NCBI GenBank assembly: GCA_950022655.1
Contig: OX465580.1
Location: 101,884,797-101,948,796 of the forward strand
Source: Alentia gelatinosa
Taxonomy: Eukaryota; Annelida; Polychaeta; Phyllodocida; Polynoidae
Length of the DNA stretch: 64,000 nt
Direction: 5' to 3'
Positions 40,994-52,800 of the stretch are shown one piece after another. The stretch's first letter is position 1; each line of letters starts with the position of its first letter. A program made the translations under genes and the position numbers. Below the pieces are notes generated by a model, which was given only the letters and a program-made list of their open reading frames with translations, searched no databases and was not told where the DNA came from.

Positions 40994-41044
40994 GTAATTA
41001 ACATGTCCTCCACTGAGGGGTGCGTGCTGCGGCATGTTAATTAC
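40994..41044. promoter_or_regulatory. Inverted homeodomain-type sites
   Basis: GTAATTAACATG (40994-41005) and its exact complement CATGTTAATTAC (41033-41044) flank a 27-bp GC-rich spacer. TAATTA is the core of many homeodomain sites. It could be an enhancer element or a small foldback repeat. Confidence 0.4.
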
Positions 41045-42125
41045 AGGTATGTGGAGGGTCCGGCACTAATCAGCAGCGAGATGACACCACACCTCAGGGG
41101 GTGACCACACCTGAAGCTCACCTGACGTGGGCTGTTCTGATGTTGATTGTATCTTCAGGGGGGATTTACGCTGTAGATGCGGCAGTACCGCGGTGATAGG
41201 GCGTGTAGTATAGGACGCATAATGCAAAGTGATTACTACAAGAGAATGTCATTTCTTTTTTGTTTATATCTCTTTATTAACCACCGGGTTACAATGCCTC
41301 CTTAGAAAAATGATTGGGTGTGTGTAATTTTCAAGTAAGAGATTACGGAGGCCAGTTATCCCTTGAGTAATCACAAAAATAAAGGATGGCGGAACTATGT
41401 ATTTCTTGTTGGGCTACACCGAATCACCGTCATGTTCGCCAGAGCTTCAAGCTTTACACTTGAGCACTAAACCTGGACAATTCCAGTTCAATCATAAATA
41501 AAACTAGCGAAAGGAAACATCGCGTCCACCAGCCACACTGACGATTGACGGCATCTCTTGAAAGGTTTATACAACATGACTCTTTTGATGGGGAATGCAA
41601 TGTAGGCATACGATTGTATTGTTTTAATTATTGGAATGATGTTTTTATAAGTGTGTGTATGACTATGAAGCTCTTTAATTTTTCCTATATGTTTTATTGA
41701 AATGTCGTCACTGTTCCAAGCACATAGAATAGATCATAGAAAAATGTTATCAGTAACCTACTGGTGTATCCTTAGAGGAACTTAGGGTTTGGGAAGACGA
41801 TTTGTATCATTTTTTCTTTTAATAAACTTCAAGTATATAGAATCTCAGCATTCGATAGAATATCCTGTTCCGCAATGACGTGAAATGGTAAAATGGCCCT
41901 GAAAAAAGTGGATCGTGTACTAGATGAAGGACGGGGCTAGTATAGGGGGCCTAATAGATGATACATTAAGGACACTGTTTAGTTACAGTGCATCAGGCGA
42001 AGTGGCATTAAACACCAGGGAGTGTCTTGTTAAACAACATAAAGCGCACGCACACACCTACTCCAGTGTCTACACTATAGCTTCATCTGAGGCATGAATG
42101 CACCCATCAGGGGCCTGCCACTCAG

Positions 42126-42209
42126 CCACCAGGGGGATCCACTCCAGCGTCCCTCTCAGACGCCGTCTGCAGGTCAAGGATCCAGACCGCAGCGACATCT
42201 AGTGGTGGG
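42126..42209 (+). promoter_or_regulatory. Pair of CTCF-like motifs
   Basis: CCACCAGGGGGATC at 42126 and, on the other strand, CCCACCACTAGATGTCGC at 42192-42209. Both resemble the CTCF core and face opposite ways. A similar CGCCAGAGGGCGGCA lies at 43619. Sequence match only. Confidence 0.35.
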
Positions 42210-42926
42210 AGAACGGTGTCTGCTTCTCTCAATAGATTTGTCATCTGCATCATTCTGGTCTTATTCTATACATATAGCACCATTTTGGGAAGACGTGTAC
42301 CTTGCTGACCGTGAATATATTGATGAATTCAGACCACACAAGGTTCTTTTGTTGGTGATGATTATGGTGGTGCTGGTGGTTGTAGATGGGGTTATGGGGG
42401 CTGGGACGTGTGTAGGGGTCGGAAGGTCAGGAGACAGCTATTGTGATACTTTGCCCTCTTCTGGTCATCTCCCCGTATTAGCACAGATAGCCCTGGTCAC
42501 CTGGCGACAAGAGACCGGGTCAGAAATGTGTCAGTCTTCCTGCGCAATCAGCCAATTTCTAATCACCCCTTCACCCCACCACGCAGCATAGGGGCGGGGT
42601 GTAGGGATAAGGGTACCAGAAGGGGAGGAGCTTATTAACATTACCGAACAACCTTCCACGCCAATAGGAGCAAACCAGGGAAGGGGGACTAGTGGAGGGA
42701 TCCATTGTAAAGGGAAACCAGATATTTCTGGGCCTCGTTTTATCGTGAAGCTTATCAATTTATGCTTCTGCTAGACACGGTGGATAGAGACCACCCAGTG
42801 TATAATAGAACACCCTCTCTCACCCCATCCCCTTGTCTGGATCGGCTAGGCCCCTCCCTACCCCACTATCCCATATACACACATAAAGAACACACCTTAA
42901 TCTAACATACACGGCACGTGGGTTGT

Positions 42927-42939
42927 GGGTCAAAGGTCA
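42927..42939 (+). promoter_or_regulatory. DR1 nuclear-receptor element, perfect
   Basis: GGGTCA-A-AGGTCA, an ideal DR1 (HNF4, COUP-TF, RXR dimers), seven bases after an E-box CACGTG (42915-42920). Confidence 0.5.
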
Positions 42940-44939
42940 TCGGAGAGATCGACCAAGGTTGTAGCTGATTCGTAAATGTATACATCTATTTGCAACAGAT
43001 TTTCGGTCTGAAAAGAAATGACATAATTCCATGGGTAATGAATGTTGAATAAGTTAGTGGGTATATAGTGAGTACAGATGAACCAAAAAGATAGCATAAC
43101 TCCTATATCTACTTTTGTTAGCATTGATAACTGGTGAGGATTCTACCGTACCATGTAAGGTTGATGTCAAAAATAGACATAAGGCGAGGATCCCCATAAT
43201 CTGTAATTCATATGGTAAATGTACACGGGCATATTTCTGAGAAAAAACAAGAAGGCCTCGCCTGGACTGAGAGAATAACACAATTGAAACAAAAATAAAA
43301 ACACATCATCATTCGAACGTTTCTTATCCATCCTCAAAAATCTGTATTGCCAAAATAAAATCGAGGGTAACATGTTGTAATTTCCAAACAGAATTCGGTT
43401 TTAGTAACTCAGGTTCCAACTACACAAATGTCTGGAAAGTAAGAGGACGTCAGGCGGTTCCATGCTGACCAGGTTCGACAGATTGACTTGCATACCTTCA
43501 CCCTGCGAGTGCAATCTACAGTGTTTCATTCGAGCAAATCGACGAGCATATCACCTTTCGGAGAAGGAATCTGAGTTATTTGAGCAGACTCCAATCTGCT
43601 CACTGCTGTCGGGCGGCGTCGCCAGAGGGCGGCATTGAGGGCTATCTCGATGGGATCTATGTTTTCAATTAGTCGCGTGTCACCCGGGACACGGCGGAGG
43701 AACACCCGTCGCACCGCACTCGCGCATGAATACACACGTTGTTTGTTTTCCTTCTTCACCGGTTAACTCCCAGCAGAAAAGTCATTCCGCAATGTCAAAA
43801 TGAGTGTGAATGCATCCGGTTGGGGAAAAAAATGCCCCTCAGATCTTTTCCCTGACCTCCCACCCGAACCCTCCCTCCTAACTACATACCTCTTATACCC
43901 CAAAAACCTTTCATATATATCTCCTCCCAGGAAATAAACCGTCACCGTAACATACATCCGTCTACTAATGACACTCTGCCTCCAAATTTTGCGTCCATCG
44001 TGTAAAGTATAGATTGGCTTCCAATTGGATCTTCCGTGATCATCTCTACACAGGTATAAGGAATCAACCTCAGTCAAAGTTTCACGAATGAGTAAAGGAA
44101 ATGTCATCCATTTTGTCATGTATCTCATGATGCAACATAAACGTAAGCTTTTAAACATTGATATGACATGAATTATAGACATATTCCTTTTCTGTTCATC
44201 GACTGTCATATTCTGTATCATATGCTTTGACCAATGCCTGTATTGCAGATCAAACTAAAGTGTCTGTTGGGAGGATAGATGGTTGCATTCTTGCTTAACA
44301 TACTTTAGCAAATGGTTGTTCTAGTGAAGGACTTTTTATATTAAGATGTAGAGGAACTTTTTCCATTCTTTCCCAAAATGTACCTAATAATGGAGTAGGT
44401 ACACAAAAAAGGTGGAAGTCGGGCGGGGGTTGTACCATTTAAGGTGCATTCCCCTTTAGCCTTCCTCTTCTATCAAACAGTGAAACACCCTCCCCACATG
44501 TATAAAGCCACGGCACGCACACAGTCCCACTTCCACTGATAACTATCGTTTGAATGAATCCTGTACTAAATGCGACAAAAAGGGATCCCATCAGACCTAT
44601 TACTGCTACTAACCTGACACACGGAGCATCAGCGTCTAATTGGTAATTAACCCTGGACACCTGACCCCTGGTAACACCTGAGGAGCAGAATACAGGGCGA
44701 GGCTACACATCACCGACACGTTGTGTTAGCGGGAGGCGAGGCGTTGTGCTTGACCCCCTTAATTGTAGCTCTCTTTGTGATCCCCACCACTGTGGATCCT
44801 TTCACCTGGACATCCCAAAAGACGGAAAGTGGAGGTCGTTCAGATGGTCAACTAGGATGAAGATAGGAATCAGTAGAGAAAGCAATGAGGAAGACGGAGG
44901 TATTGTTAAAAGTGCAAAGCCATCTATGGGGCCGATATT

Positions 44940-44953
44940 GTCGCCATGGAGAC
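44940..44953 (+). promoter_or_regulatory. RFX X-box palindrome
   Basis: GTCGCCATGGAGAC fits the symmetrical X-box bound by RFX factors, which control ciliary and other genes in animals. Confidence 0.45.
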
Positions 44954-45483
44954 GCACAAATGGATCCTACTTGTGGATCCGGGCACTCAGCCAGGGGTGG
45001 CGATTTGAATGGGCAGGTGGACAATGGGCAGTAATCTCCTGTGAAGGTGTATGGAATCACGGGAGATTCAAAAGTAGGGTGATTGCAGTGATTGGATGAA
45101 CACTAATCAGCTATTGTGATGGTGGTAGTAATGAGGATTTCTAAGAATAGAATCTATTGACCAATGCATAAAATTTGTGGTAAAAATGTTTATTCTTGAA
45201 AAAGGCTGCAAATACCGCTAGATGTGTAGTGTCTGTTATCAGTCGTGATACTTCATAAGCTACGAGATCTGTTTTAGAAAAGCACATGACCAAAATATCT
45301 GCTGGAGATTGCTGTGGACTGACCTAAATTCATTAGCTGAAAAAGAAATAATAATGAGGTGTTTGTGATACAGATTAAGGGACGGCGGAAGAACTCAAAT
45401 ATCACCGAGAGCAAATAGGCCGGAAGGCGCGGATGAATATTGTATGGGGGCTTGGTGAGTGTAAGTAAGACGTAAACAATGCC

Positions 45484-45543
45484 TGACCTTGTGACCCCTG
45501 ACATTGTAGAGGTCAGGAACAGGGGTCAGGTGTCCATGGCGAC
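45484..45543 (+). promoter_or_regulatory. Nuclear-receptor half-site cluster plus X-box
   Basis: TGACCT (45484), TGACCC (45492), AGGTCA (45510) and GGGTCA (45523) form two inverted pairs. They are followed at once by an X-box, GTGTCCATGGCGAC (45530-45543). Five candidate sites in 60 bp suggest a compact regulatory element. Confidence 0.45.
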
Positions 45544-46477
45544 ATCATCAACATCGCCATCTTTACTCTTGGTCACCCCTCACCTTTCATCGCACTCACC
45601 TGACTACGAGCCCAGGCGAGGATCAAAGCTCCGGTAAAAAGCCAAGGTGGTGATAGGCTCTTTAGCGCCATAGTTTACAACACGATTAAGCACATTTAGT
45701 TAGAGTGAAGAGGAGGAGATAAATATAAATAGGGCAATTACAAAGTTGGCCGATACCATTTCTTTTTAGGCACACACAAGAAGTGGGATTATATAATTTG
45801 CGCATAAATGACCTGTAGATGTCGCGAATACCAAACAGCTTGCTTATACCCCAAACTGGTGTTTCCACGATACTAACTTTTCTTGAATTATTAACAAAAT
45901 GATTGGTGAAATATTACATGAATTTGCGGGCCTTTGTCAAACATAGAGGGACATTCAAAAATAAAATAGATCATTGAAGAATACGGGTATTAGTACCCGA
46001 ACAATTAAGGAGGAGGTTAAAAAGTTAACTAAAAAAAAGCCTCATGAAGTCATGCGTCTCATAGTGGAAAATAAACGCAAACTTCTAGACAATTACTTCC
46101 TATACTACGGCTGTTAGATTGTCTCTTTGGAGACATGCTTAATGATCAGTTATTCATTTGTCTGCTGACATAACTCAAAAGAGTCCCACGTGATCGAGAT
46201 ACCACCCCATCCTCTCCTCACGCGCTGATCACCAGCGACTCGTGGTGAAACACCTCGCGGTCAGCAGGCCACCAGTCTTCAGCGGTCAACAGCCTGTCGC
46301 CGCTGGCCATCTGCATACCTGTGGTCACTTCGGTGTCCGCCCTATTGTCCCTCAGTGCACTGACCACTGTTTGACCGGCCCCGCCCACCCCTACACATCT
46401 ACCCCTACATCTTACAGGTTCCCTTAGTGGTCACTACCCACTGACCACTATCCCTCCCCCATACACACACACCCTGC

Positions 46478-47365
46478 ACTTGTCACGGAAGCCCCACATG
46501 CGGAAGCCAGGTCCCTCATTAGGCTCACCTCCTTGGTTCATGTTGGCCTCGCCTGTATTGGCCGATAAGAGACATCAGAAGATCCGATCTAATATTAGTC
46601 AATATCATCATGATTGTATGTGGTAATTTTCGATGATATGGCTGTATTGCCTTGGACAGCATAACTCTCCCAAGGTATAGCAACACCATATCATAGCACG
46701 GAGAAATATATCGGATATAATGTATATAAGACATTGGGCAGGAGTAGGTAACTTACTCTATTCTGCTTTTTATCAATATTGTTGATATATGGAAATAGAT
46801 AAACACATCCGGTGTACAAATATATATCTTCATATACATACACCAGATGATACAAATATATATCTTCATATACATACACCAGATGATACAAATATGTATC
46901 TTCATATACATACACCAGATGATACAAATATATATCTTCATATACATACACCAGATGATACAAATATATATATCTTCATATACATACACCAGATGAGGTT
47001 GGAGTGGGGATGGGGGGTTTGGGTCTGGTGGGTCAGATGGTGAGCAGAAGGTCCTAACGGGTTACTATAGACACTTTTGAGGTTAGGCCATTGTTGTCGA
47101 CATCATTTACTAGGAAATACATGTAATAGTGGAGCAAATTGTCAGCCGAAGTTCAGAGTATACCAAAAATGATAACTTCAAAATGAGAATCAAGGAATTA
47201 ACTCATACACTGATATCGTATGATGAAGAATTGTAAAAGTAAGTAGGAAGAAATGGTGTAGTACTTGAAAGATTGCAACTGTGAACACCTGTCTGTCCTG
47301 TTTGACCGGGTATGTCCTTATGTAACAATCCTATATATTGTGTCTGTCATTTGTATATGTGTGAC
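46478..47365 (+). repeat. Tandem segmental duplication, copy 1
   Basis: 888 bp unit running from ACTTGTCACGGAAGCC to GTGTGACT. Nearly the same text restarts at 47364. It carries 5 units of the 36-bp minisatellite and lacks about 260 bp present in copy 2 (48604-48856). Confidence 0.93.
46816..46997 (+). repeat. 36-bp minisatellite, 5 units
   Basis: Unit starts ACAAATATATATCTTC and ends CACCAGATGAT. Unit 3 has a G variant (ATATGTATC) and unit 5 carries an extra AT. Confidence 0.97.
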
Positions 47366-49229
47366 TTGTCACGGAAGCCCCACATGCGGAAGCCAGGTCC
47401 CTCATTAGGCTCACCTCCTTGGTTCATGTTGGCCTCGCCTGTATTGGCCGATAAGAGACATCAGAAGATCCGATCTAATATTAGTCAATATTATCATGAT
47501 TGTATGTGGTGATTTTCGATGATATGGCTGTATTGCCTTGGACAGCATAACTCTCCCAAGGTATAGCAACACCATATCATAGCACGGAGAAATATATCGG
47601 ATATAATGTATATAAGACATTGGGCAGGAGTAGGTAACTTACTCTATTCTGCTTTTTATCAATATTGTTGATATATGGAAATAGATAAACACATCCGGTG
47701 TACAAATATATATCTTCATATACATACACCAGATGATACAAATATATATCTTCATATACATACACCAGATGATACAAATATATATCTTCATATACATACA
47801 CCAGATGATACAAATATATATCTTCATATACATACACCAGATGATACAAATATATATCTTCATATACATACACCAGATGATACAAATATATATCTTCATA
47901 TACATACACCAGATGATACAAATATATATCTTCATATACATACACCAGATGATACAAATATATATCTTCATATACATACACCAGATGATACAAATATATA
48001 TCTTCATATACATACACCAGATGATACAAATATATATCTTCATATACATACACCAGATGATACAAATATATATCTTCATATACATACACCAGATGATACA
48101 AATATGTATCTTCATATACATACACCAGATGATACAAATATATATCTTCATATACATACACCAGATGATACAAATATATATCTTCATATACATACACCAG
48201 ATGATACAAATATATATATCTTCATATACATACACCAGATGATACAAATATATATCTTCATATACAAACACCAGATGATACAAATATATATCTTCATATA
48301 CATACACCAGATGATACAAATATATATCTTCATATACATACACCAGATGATACAAATATATATCTTCATATACATACACCAGATGATACAAATATATATC
48401 TTCATATACATACACCAGATGATACAAATATATATCTTCATATACATACACCAGATGATACAAATATATATCTTCATATACATACACCAGATGATACAAA
48501 TATATATCTTCATATACATACACCAGATGATACAAATATATATCTTCATATACATACACCAGATGATACAAATATATATCTTCATATACATACATCGGGT
48601 GATTCATACTGTCCACCGTGATGACCAACTATGGACTCTTCTGTGGCGCTCATCTCATGTCCAGTTGTGCGGACACTGTGCCCTATGTCCCTCACCCTCA
48701 CATCACTTCGCTCCCCCTATATATCTCGGGAGAGGGGAGTGAGGGGGTGAGAGCTCTCTCCATCACCCTACCCTTTGGCTTTCTGCCTTTTGGCTATTTG
48801 ATGAAAAGCCCTATTCACGGCCCGTTTCTGTCGTTCTAGACTTGTGTAGTGAGGTTTGGGTTGGAGTGGGGATGGGGGGTTGGGGTCTGTTGGGTCAGAT
48901 GGTGAGCAGAAGGTCCTAACGGGTTACTATAGACACTTTTGAGGTTAGGCCATTGTTGTCGACATCATTTATTAGGAAATACATGTAATAGTGGAGCAAA
49001 TTGTCAGCCAAAGTTCAGAGTATACCAAAAAATTATAATTTCAAAATGAGAATCAAGGAATTAACTCATACACTGATATCGTATGATGAAGAATTGTAAA
49101 AGTAAGTAGGAAGAAATGGTGTAGTACTTGAAAGATTGCAACTGTGAACACCTGTCTGTCCTTTTTTCCGGGTATGTCCTGTATGTAACAATCCTATATA
49201 CTGTGTCTGTCATTTGTACGTGTGTGACT
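47364..49229 (+). repeat. Tandem segmental duplication, copy 2
   Basis: Starts and ends with the same text as copy 1 and overlaps it by the two-base junction AC or CT. It is 1866 bp because the minisatellite has 25 units and an extra 253-bp block is kept. Flanks differ from copy 1 by a few substitutions, so the duplication is recent. Confidence 0.93.
47702..48603 (+). repeat. 36-bp minisatellite, 25 units
   Basis: Same unit as at 46816, 25 nearly identical copies. The G variant is unit 12, the extra-AT variant is unit 15 and an A variant (ATACAAACACC) is in unit 16. As the unit is 12 codons long without stops in several frames, it makes 135- to 355-codon open frames on both strands. These are artefacts of the repeat. 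Confidence 0.98.
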
Positions 49230-49415
49230 CCAATATGGACGACCGCCTAATGCATGGCGAATATTGCTATTGTCAGATTTGTTTCTTGAATATAGAAACA
49301 TCACTATAAGGTCCGATCAAGGGAAGCGTCACGCCCCACATAGAATGAGAGACATCTATATCTTTATTATCAGTAGGCCACCTGTCAGGAAAAGGTGGAT
49401 AATAAATACAATATA

Positions 49416-49543
49416 GATTAGTTTCAGATAAAAGCAGTTGTATATTTCTTGGGGTTGCCTCTGTAAAGTATCCTCGCATGTACTCGGATATTACTGCGCG
49501 TCAACTCCTTGGAACATACGAACGCCTGTATCTGAAACCAGTC
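49416..49543 (-). mobile_element. Palindromic 128-bp MITE, copy 1
   Basis: Ends GATTAGTTTCAGATAAAAGC and, as complement, GACTGGTTTCAGATACAGGC. The whole element folds back on itself. A copy of the same length lies in opposite orientation at 61288-61415, and the homology continues on one side through AATACAATATA and GGTGGATAATAAA. Confidence 0.8.
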
Positions 49544-51980
49544 AATAATGTGTAGGGCCCATGCATTACAAGGGCTTGTTTCTCGAATCAGGTTCATGGA
49601 TTATCTGAGGAAAATCATGGAGGTCTTAGCCATTCCCATTTCTTTATATTTCCGCAGGCCATCTATCAGGATCTGTCACAGATTACCATTTACAAAAGGC
49701 AATTGATGCAAGACGAGAATGTATATTCTAGACTGAGACTTAGTCGAGAAAACCTTCATAGAATGAACCCCAAGTTCTCCACTGTGCATCTGGGAAAGGT
49801 CTGTAGGCGGTGATTTATTACTTGTAGAGTGTCACAACATGCTGAGAGAAAGAGGAATACTCGTCAGGTCGACGTGATGATGATGGATGTTGACAGGATG
49901 TGCTTCTGACCGGTGCTACGTATGCCTGCCAAAACACCTCTCCTCCTGGTCCACTTCCCTGTATTGTTAATGAGCACGATGACCAATGGTCAGCGTATTG
50001 GGCTCCTACCCTCCACTGCACCCCCATATTGTGACCAGGGCAATAGGGTCAGGTTATTCCAAGGCTGGAGGCTTCCAGATAACGATCCCTGGCCTCGTCA
50101 ATGGGTTCGAAAGCAGGTCAGCCCTGATAGTTTACAGGTGAATGCCATGACGAATTCATTGCTTTGTACGTCCGTGTATGTATTCAGCGCCGTTGATATT
50201 GCTGTAACATTATACTGAAGATACGACACCACTCCGAATGTTATATCCTCATTATCATACACAAAAAGATTACGAAGAGAATAAACTGCTAAAATTACAT
50301 GTATATAAAACACATATATCGCTCTAAAAACAATTCATTCTTTCACATTTCGTCCAGCTGACAGCTGTAATTCTGAGCCATGTTTTGCTTTCATTGTGAT
50401 CATTCAAGACCAAATATCTGTCATCTCAAATGTCAGTCATCGAAGTGACCAAACATCCTATGTCACCGACATTAATGACTGTAATCCCTTGGAAATTCAT
50501 AATAATCTGTTGTCTGTCTGGTTTGAACTTTCCCTAACCACTGCAACATGTACGAAACTCGCCGACTAATAAAGTCATTATCCTCATTTTGTCCTCGGCG
50601 GCTTTAATTGGAAAGTTAATTTCTTCCAAAACATCAGCATATTATGCAGGAAAACAATAGCTATCTCGTTCATTCACTAGTAACAATTAGGTGTAATTTC
50701 TGCTGTAAGAATGGTAGATCGACTGGTGTCTATCAATTACTAGTCCAGTTGGCGTATGGTTTTATTTTGTTAATTACTTGTTATATTTAATTTGATGTCG
50801 ACACGTGTAAAGTGATGGTGCATTAGGTACATACCGACTTTTCCTTTTTTTAAAGGTTTTAAATGAGTAAAACCTATCATTTCATTACAAAGTAAAGTCC
50901 GTCATCGTTTGAAAATGTGACAAATCAGGTATTTTAAGAATACAAATTCTAGCTAGAAATTTGTTAACTGTACTGTAATATTTCCTGGCAAATGCCGTGC
51001 AGTATATTCAATAGTAAAATCACCATAGCAAATTCTTTTAGGAGAGGATAATAGAATTCAAATTTGAAGGCTCCTGAAATCTAATCGTCTATAATACCTT
51101 ATATTAGTGTCATGACATACATGTATATCCGTAGATGTACATTGTAAAAATCCAGTATATTTTAGGCGGGGAAGTCACCTCCATCTAAGCAAACCATGTT
51201 TTACCAGATACTCCTATAGAACAGTGTCAATCATTTTCGCGGGGAGGATCCAATACTCTCTTTCCCCTATTTTCATTGACCCCCCACCCCCCGCCCGAAA
51301 AAAAAGATGTAAAGGACTCAGGTAACTAATTTTATCTCGATGTATAGAATCTTCTGAAAGAGGCGGCTTGTTAGAGCCCCTCATACCCAGTCCGATGCCT
51401 TCTGGCCCTTTCGATTTAGTCTACAAGCATCTGACCGGAGCAGACAGGTGGTAGGCAGGAAACCCACCAGACAAGGTGTCCTCCTGTTCCCCTCCTCCAC
51501 GGCAGACCGGTCCCTGCCTACGAGCTGTCTGGGTGGGAAGTCGAAAAGAGGGTGCTGTGGTAAATTAAACTAAATACAAGTCAGGTGCTACGTACGCTGA
51601 CAATGTGCAGTGCTAGCTCTGATGAACAAATGAGTGTTTAAGGCACTACCCGACGGCCAAAGTGTGATTCTGTAAATAATCCAAGGTTCAACAGCTATGT
51701 GCCTAGGCCAAAATTGGTTGTAAAGCTTATATTACTAATTCACGATCTGGCAATGACTAAGTTCACATTCTTTATTGTTTAATGTATCCAATTGTTATAT
51801 GATATTCAGTCTATCTTAGCGACTCGATTTGTCTAAGCACCGAGAAAGGCCAGGCAATTAAAACCAGCTGACTCAAATATCAGCTGATGCCAACGGCCCC
51901 TTTTTTCTTTTTTCTAAAAATATTTTTATTCATACTGGAGTTTTCAGTTTGGAGTTATCACTCCTATCCTCTACGGCTTC
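49544..51980. other. No gene seen
   Basis: AT-rich with a few GC blocks. The stretch 50500-50690 (homeodomain-like and octamer-like sequences around CTCGGCGGCTTTAATTGG) looks like conserved non-coding DNA, but this cannot be tested here. Confidence 0.4.
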
Positions 51981-52314
51981 CCGACTGACCAATACATACT
52001 GACCAATACCTGTTGTAGACTGATCAATACCGACTGACCAATACTGACTGACTAATACCGATTGAACAACACTGACTGACTGATACTGGCTGAGCAGCAC
52101 TGACAAACCAATACTGCCTGACCCATACTGCCTGACAGATTCTGACTAACCAATATAGACTAACCAAAACTGAGTGACCAATACAGACTGACTAATTCCA
52201 ACTAACCAATGTCAACTGACTCAAACTGATTGACCATATCGACTGACTGATACTGACTGACCAATACTGACTGACCGATACCGCCTGACCGATATCAACT
52301 ACCCCCCCCCCCCC
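51981..52314 (+). repeat. Degenerate tandem repeat, unit about 15-16 bp, then poly-C
   Basis: Irregular repeats of ACTGACCAATACTGACTG over about 320 bp with many substitutions, ending in a 13-base C run (52302-52314). Confidence 0.9.
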
Positions 52315-52726
52315 TCCTCACATGAAAGGCCCTTTCAACAGTCACTGTATTGAAATATGTTCACGCAATACCTTTATTCTATGCATATACATACTTCTTC
52401 CATATCGCTATTTGATAAAGACTTTACCAATGTAATTGTTGCTCCATTGATTAAGCACGGTAGCTACATGCATGTACTGTCATAAAAATGCAATACGCCC
52501 CAGGGTTAGTCTCTCCGTGACTCACAAATGAAGAGAAAAAATATGCTGCCTGGTCAATTAATACCAGGTGATGATGACTCATATGCCTCCTTTTCAGACT
52601 ATCGTTGCCCTCCGGTGCCTGTATCTGATGCTGGCAAACCTCTTGTAAGAAAATGCCTAGTTGACGAACCAGAGAGAAAAGGGAGAGTGGCACAGGTTGG
52701 AAAGTCGCAGCAGAGTGAAAGAGAGA

Positions 52727-52800
52727 TGGGGGGGGGGGGGAGAGGGGATTGAGAGAGAGAGACAGAGAGAGAGACAGAGAGAGATAGAGAGAGGGGGGAG
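52727..52800 (+). repeat. G run and (GA)n-rich low-complexity tract
   Basis: Twelve G followed by GAGAGA/GACAGA repeats. It yields the Ser-Leu-rich minus-strand open frame 52451-52879. Confidence 0.95.

Larger units (their letters stand above)
40769..46477. other. Regulatory-looking, non-coding stretch
   Basis: Apart from the sites listed separately, no exon is supported. The open frames 42094-42591 (+) and 43763-44221 (-) show no known domain, no consistent splice sites and compositional bias only. Confidence 0.4.

Noticed and set aside
42094..42591. 165-codon plus-strand frame
   Set aside because: GC-biased region with CTCF-like motifs; the hydrophobic part is a low-complexity GTGGTG tract, with no family resemblance.
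46816..48603. CRISPR-like array
   Set aside because: Units are contiguous and identical with no unique spacers; this is a eukaryotic minisatellite.
47639..48742. Open frames of 135-355 codons on both strands
   Set aside because: They are produced by a 36-bp minisatellite without stops; no start context, no domain, and equal openness on both strands.
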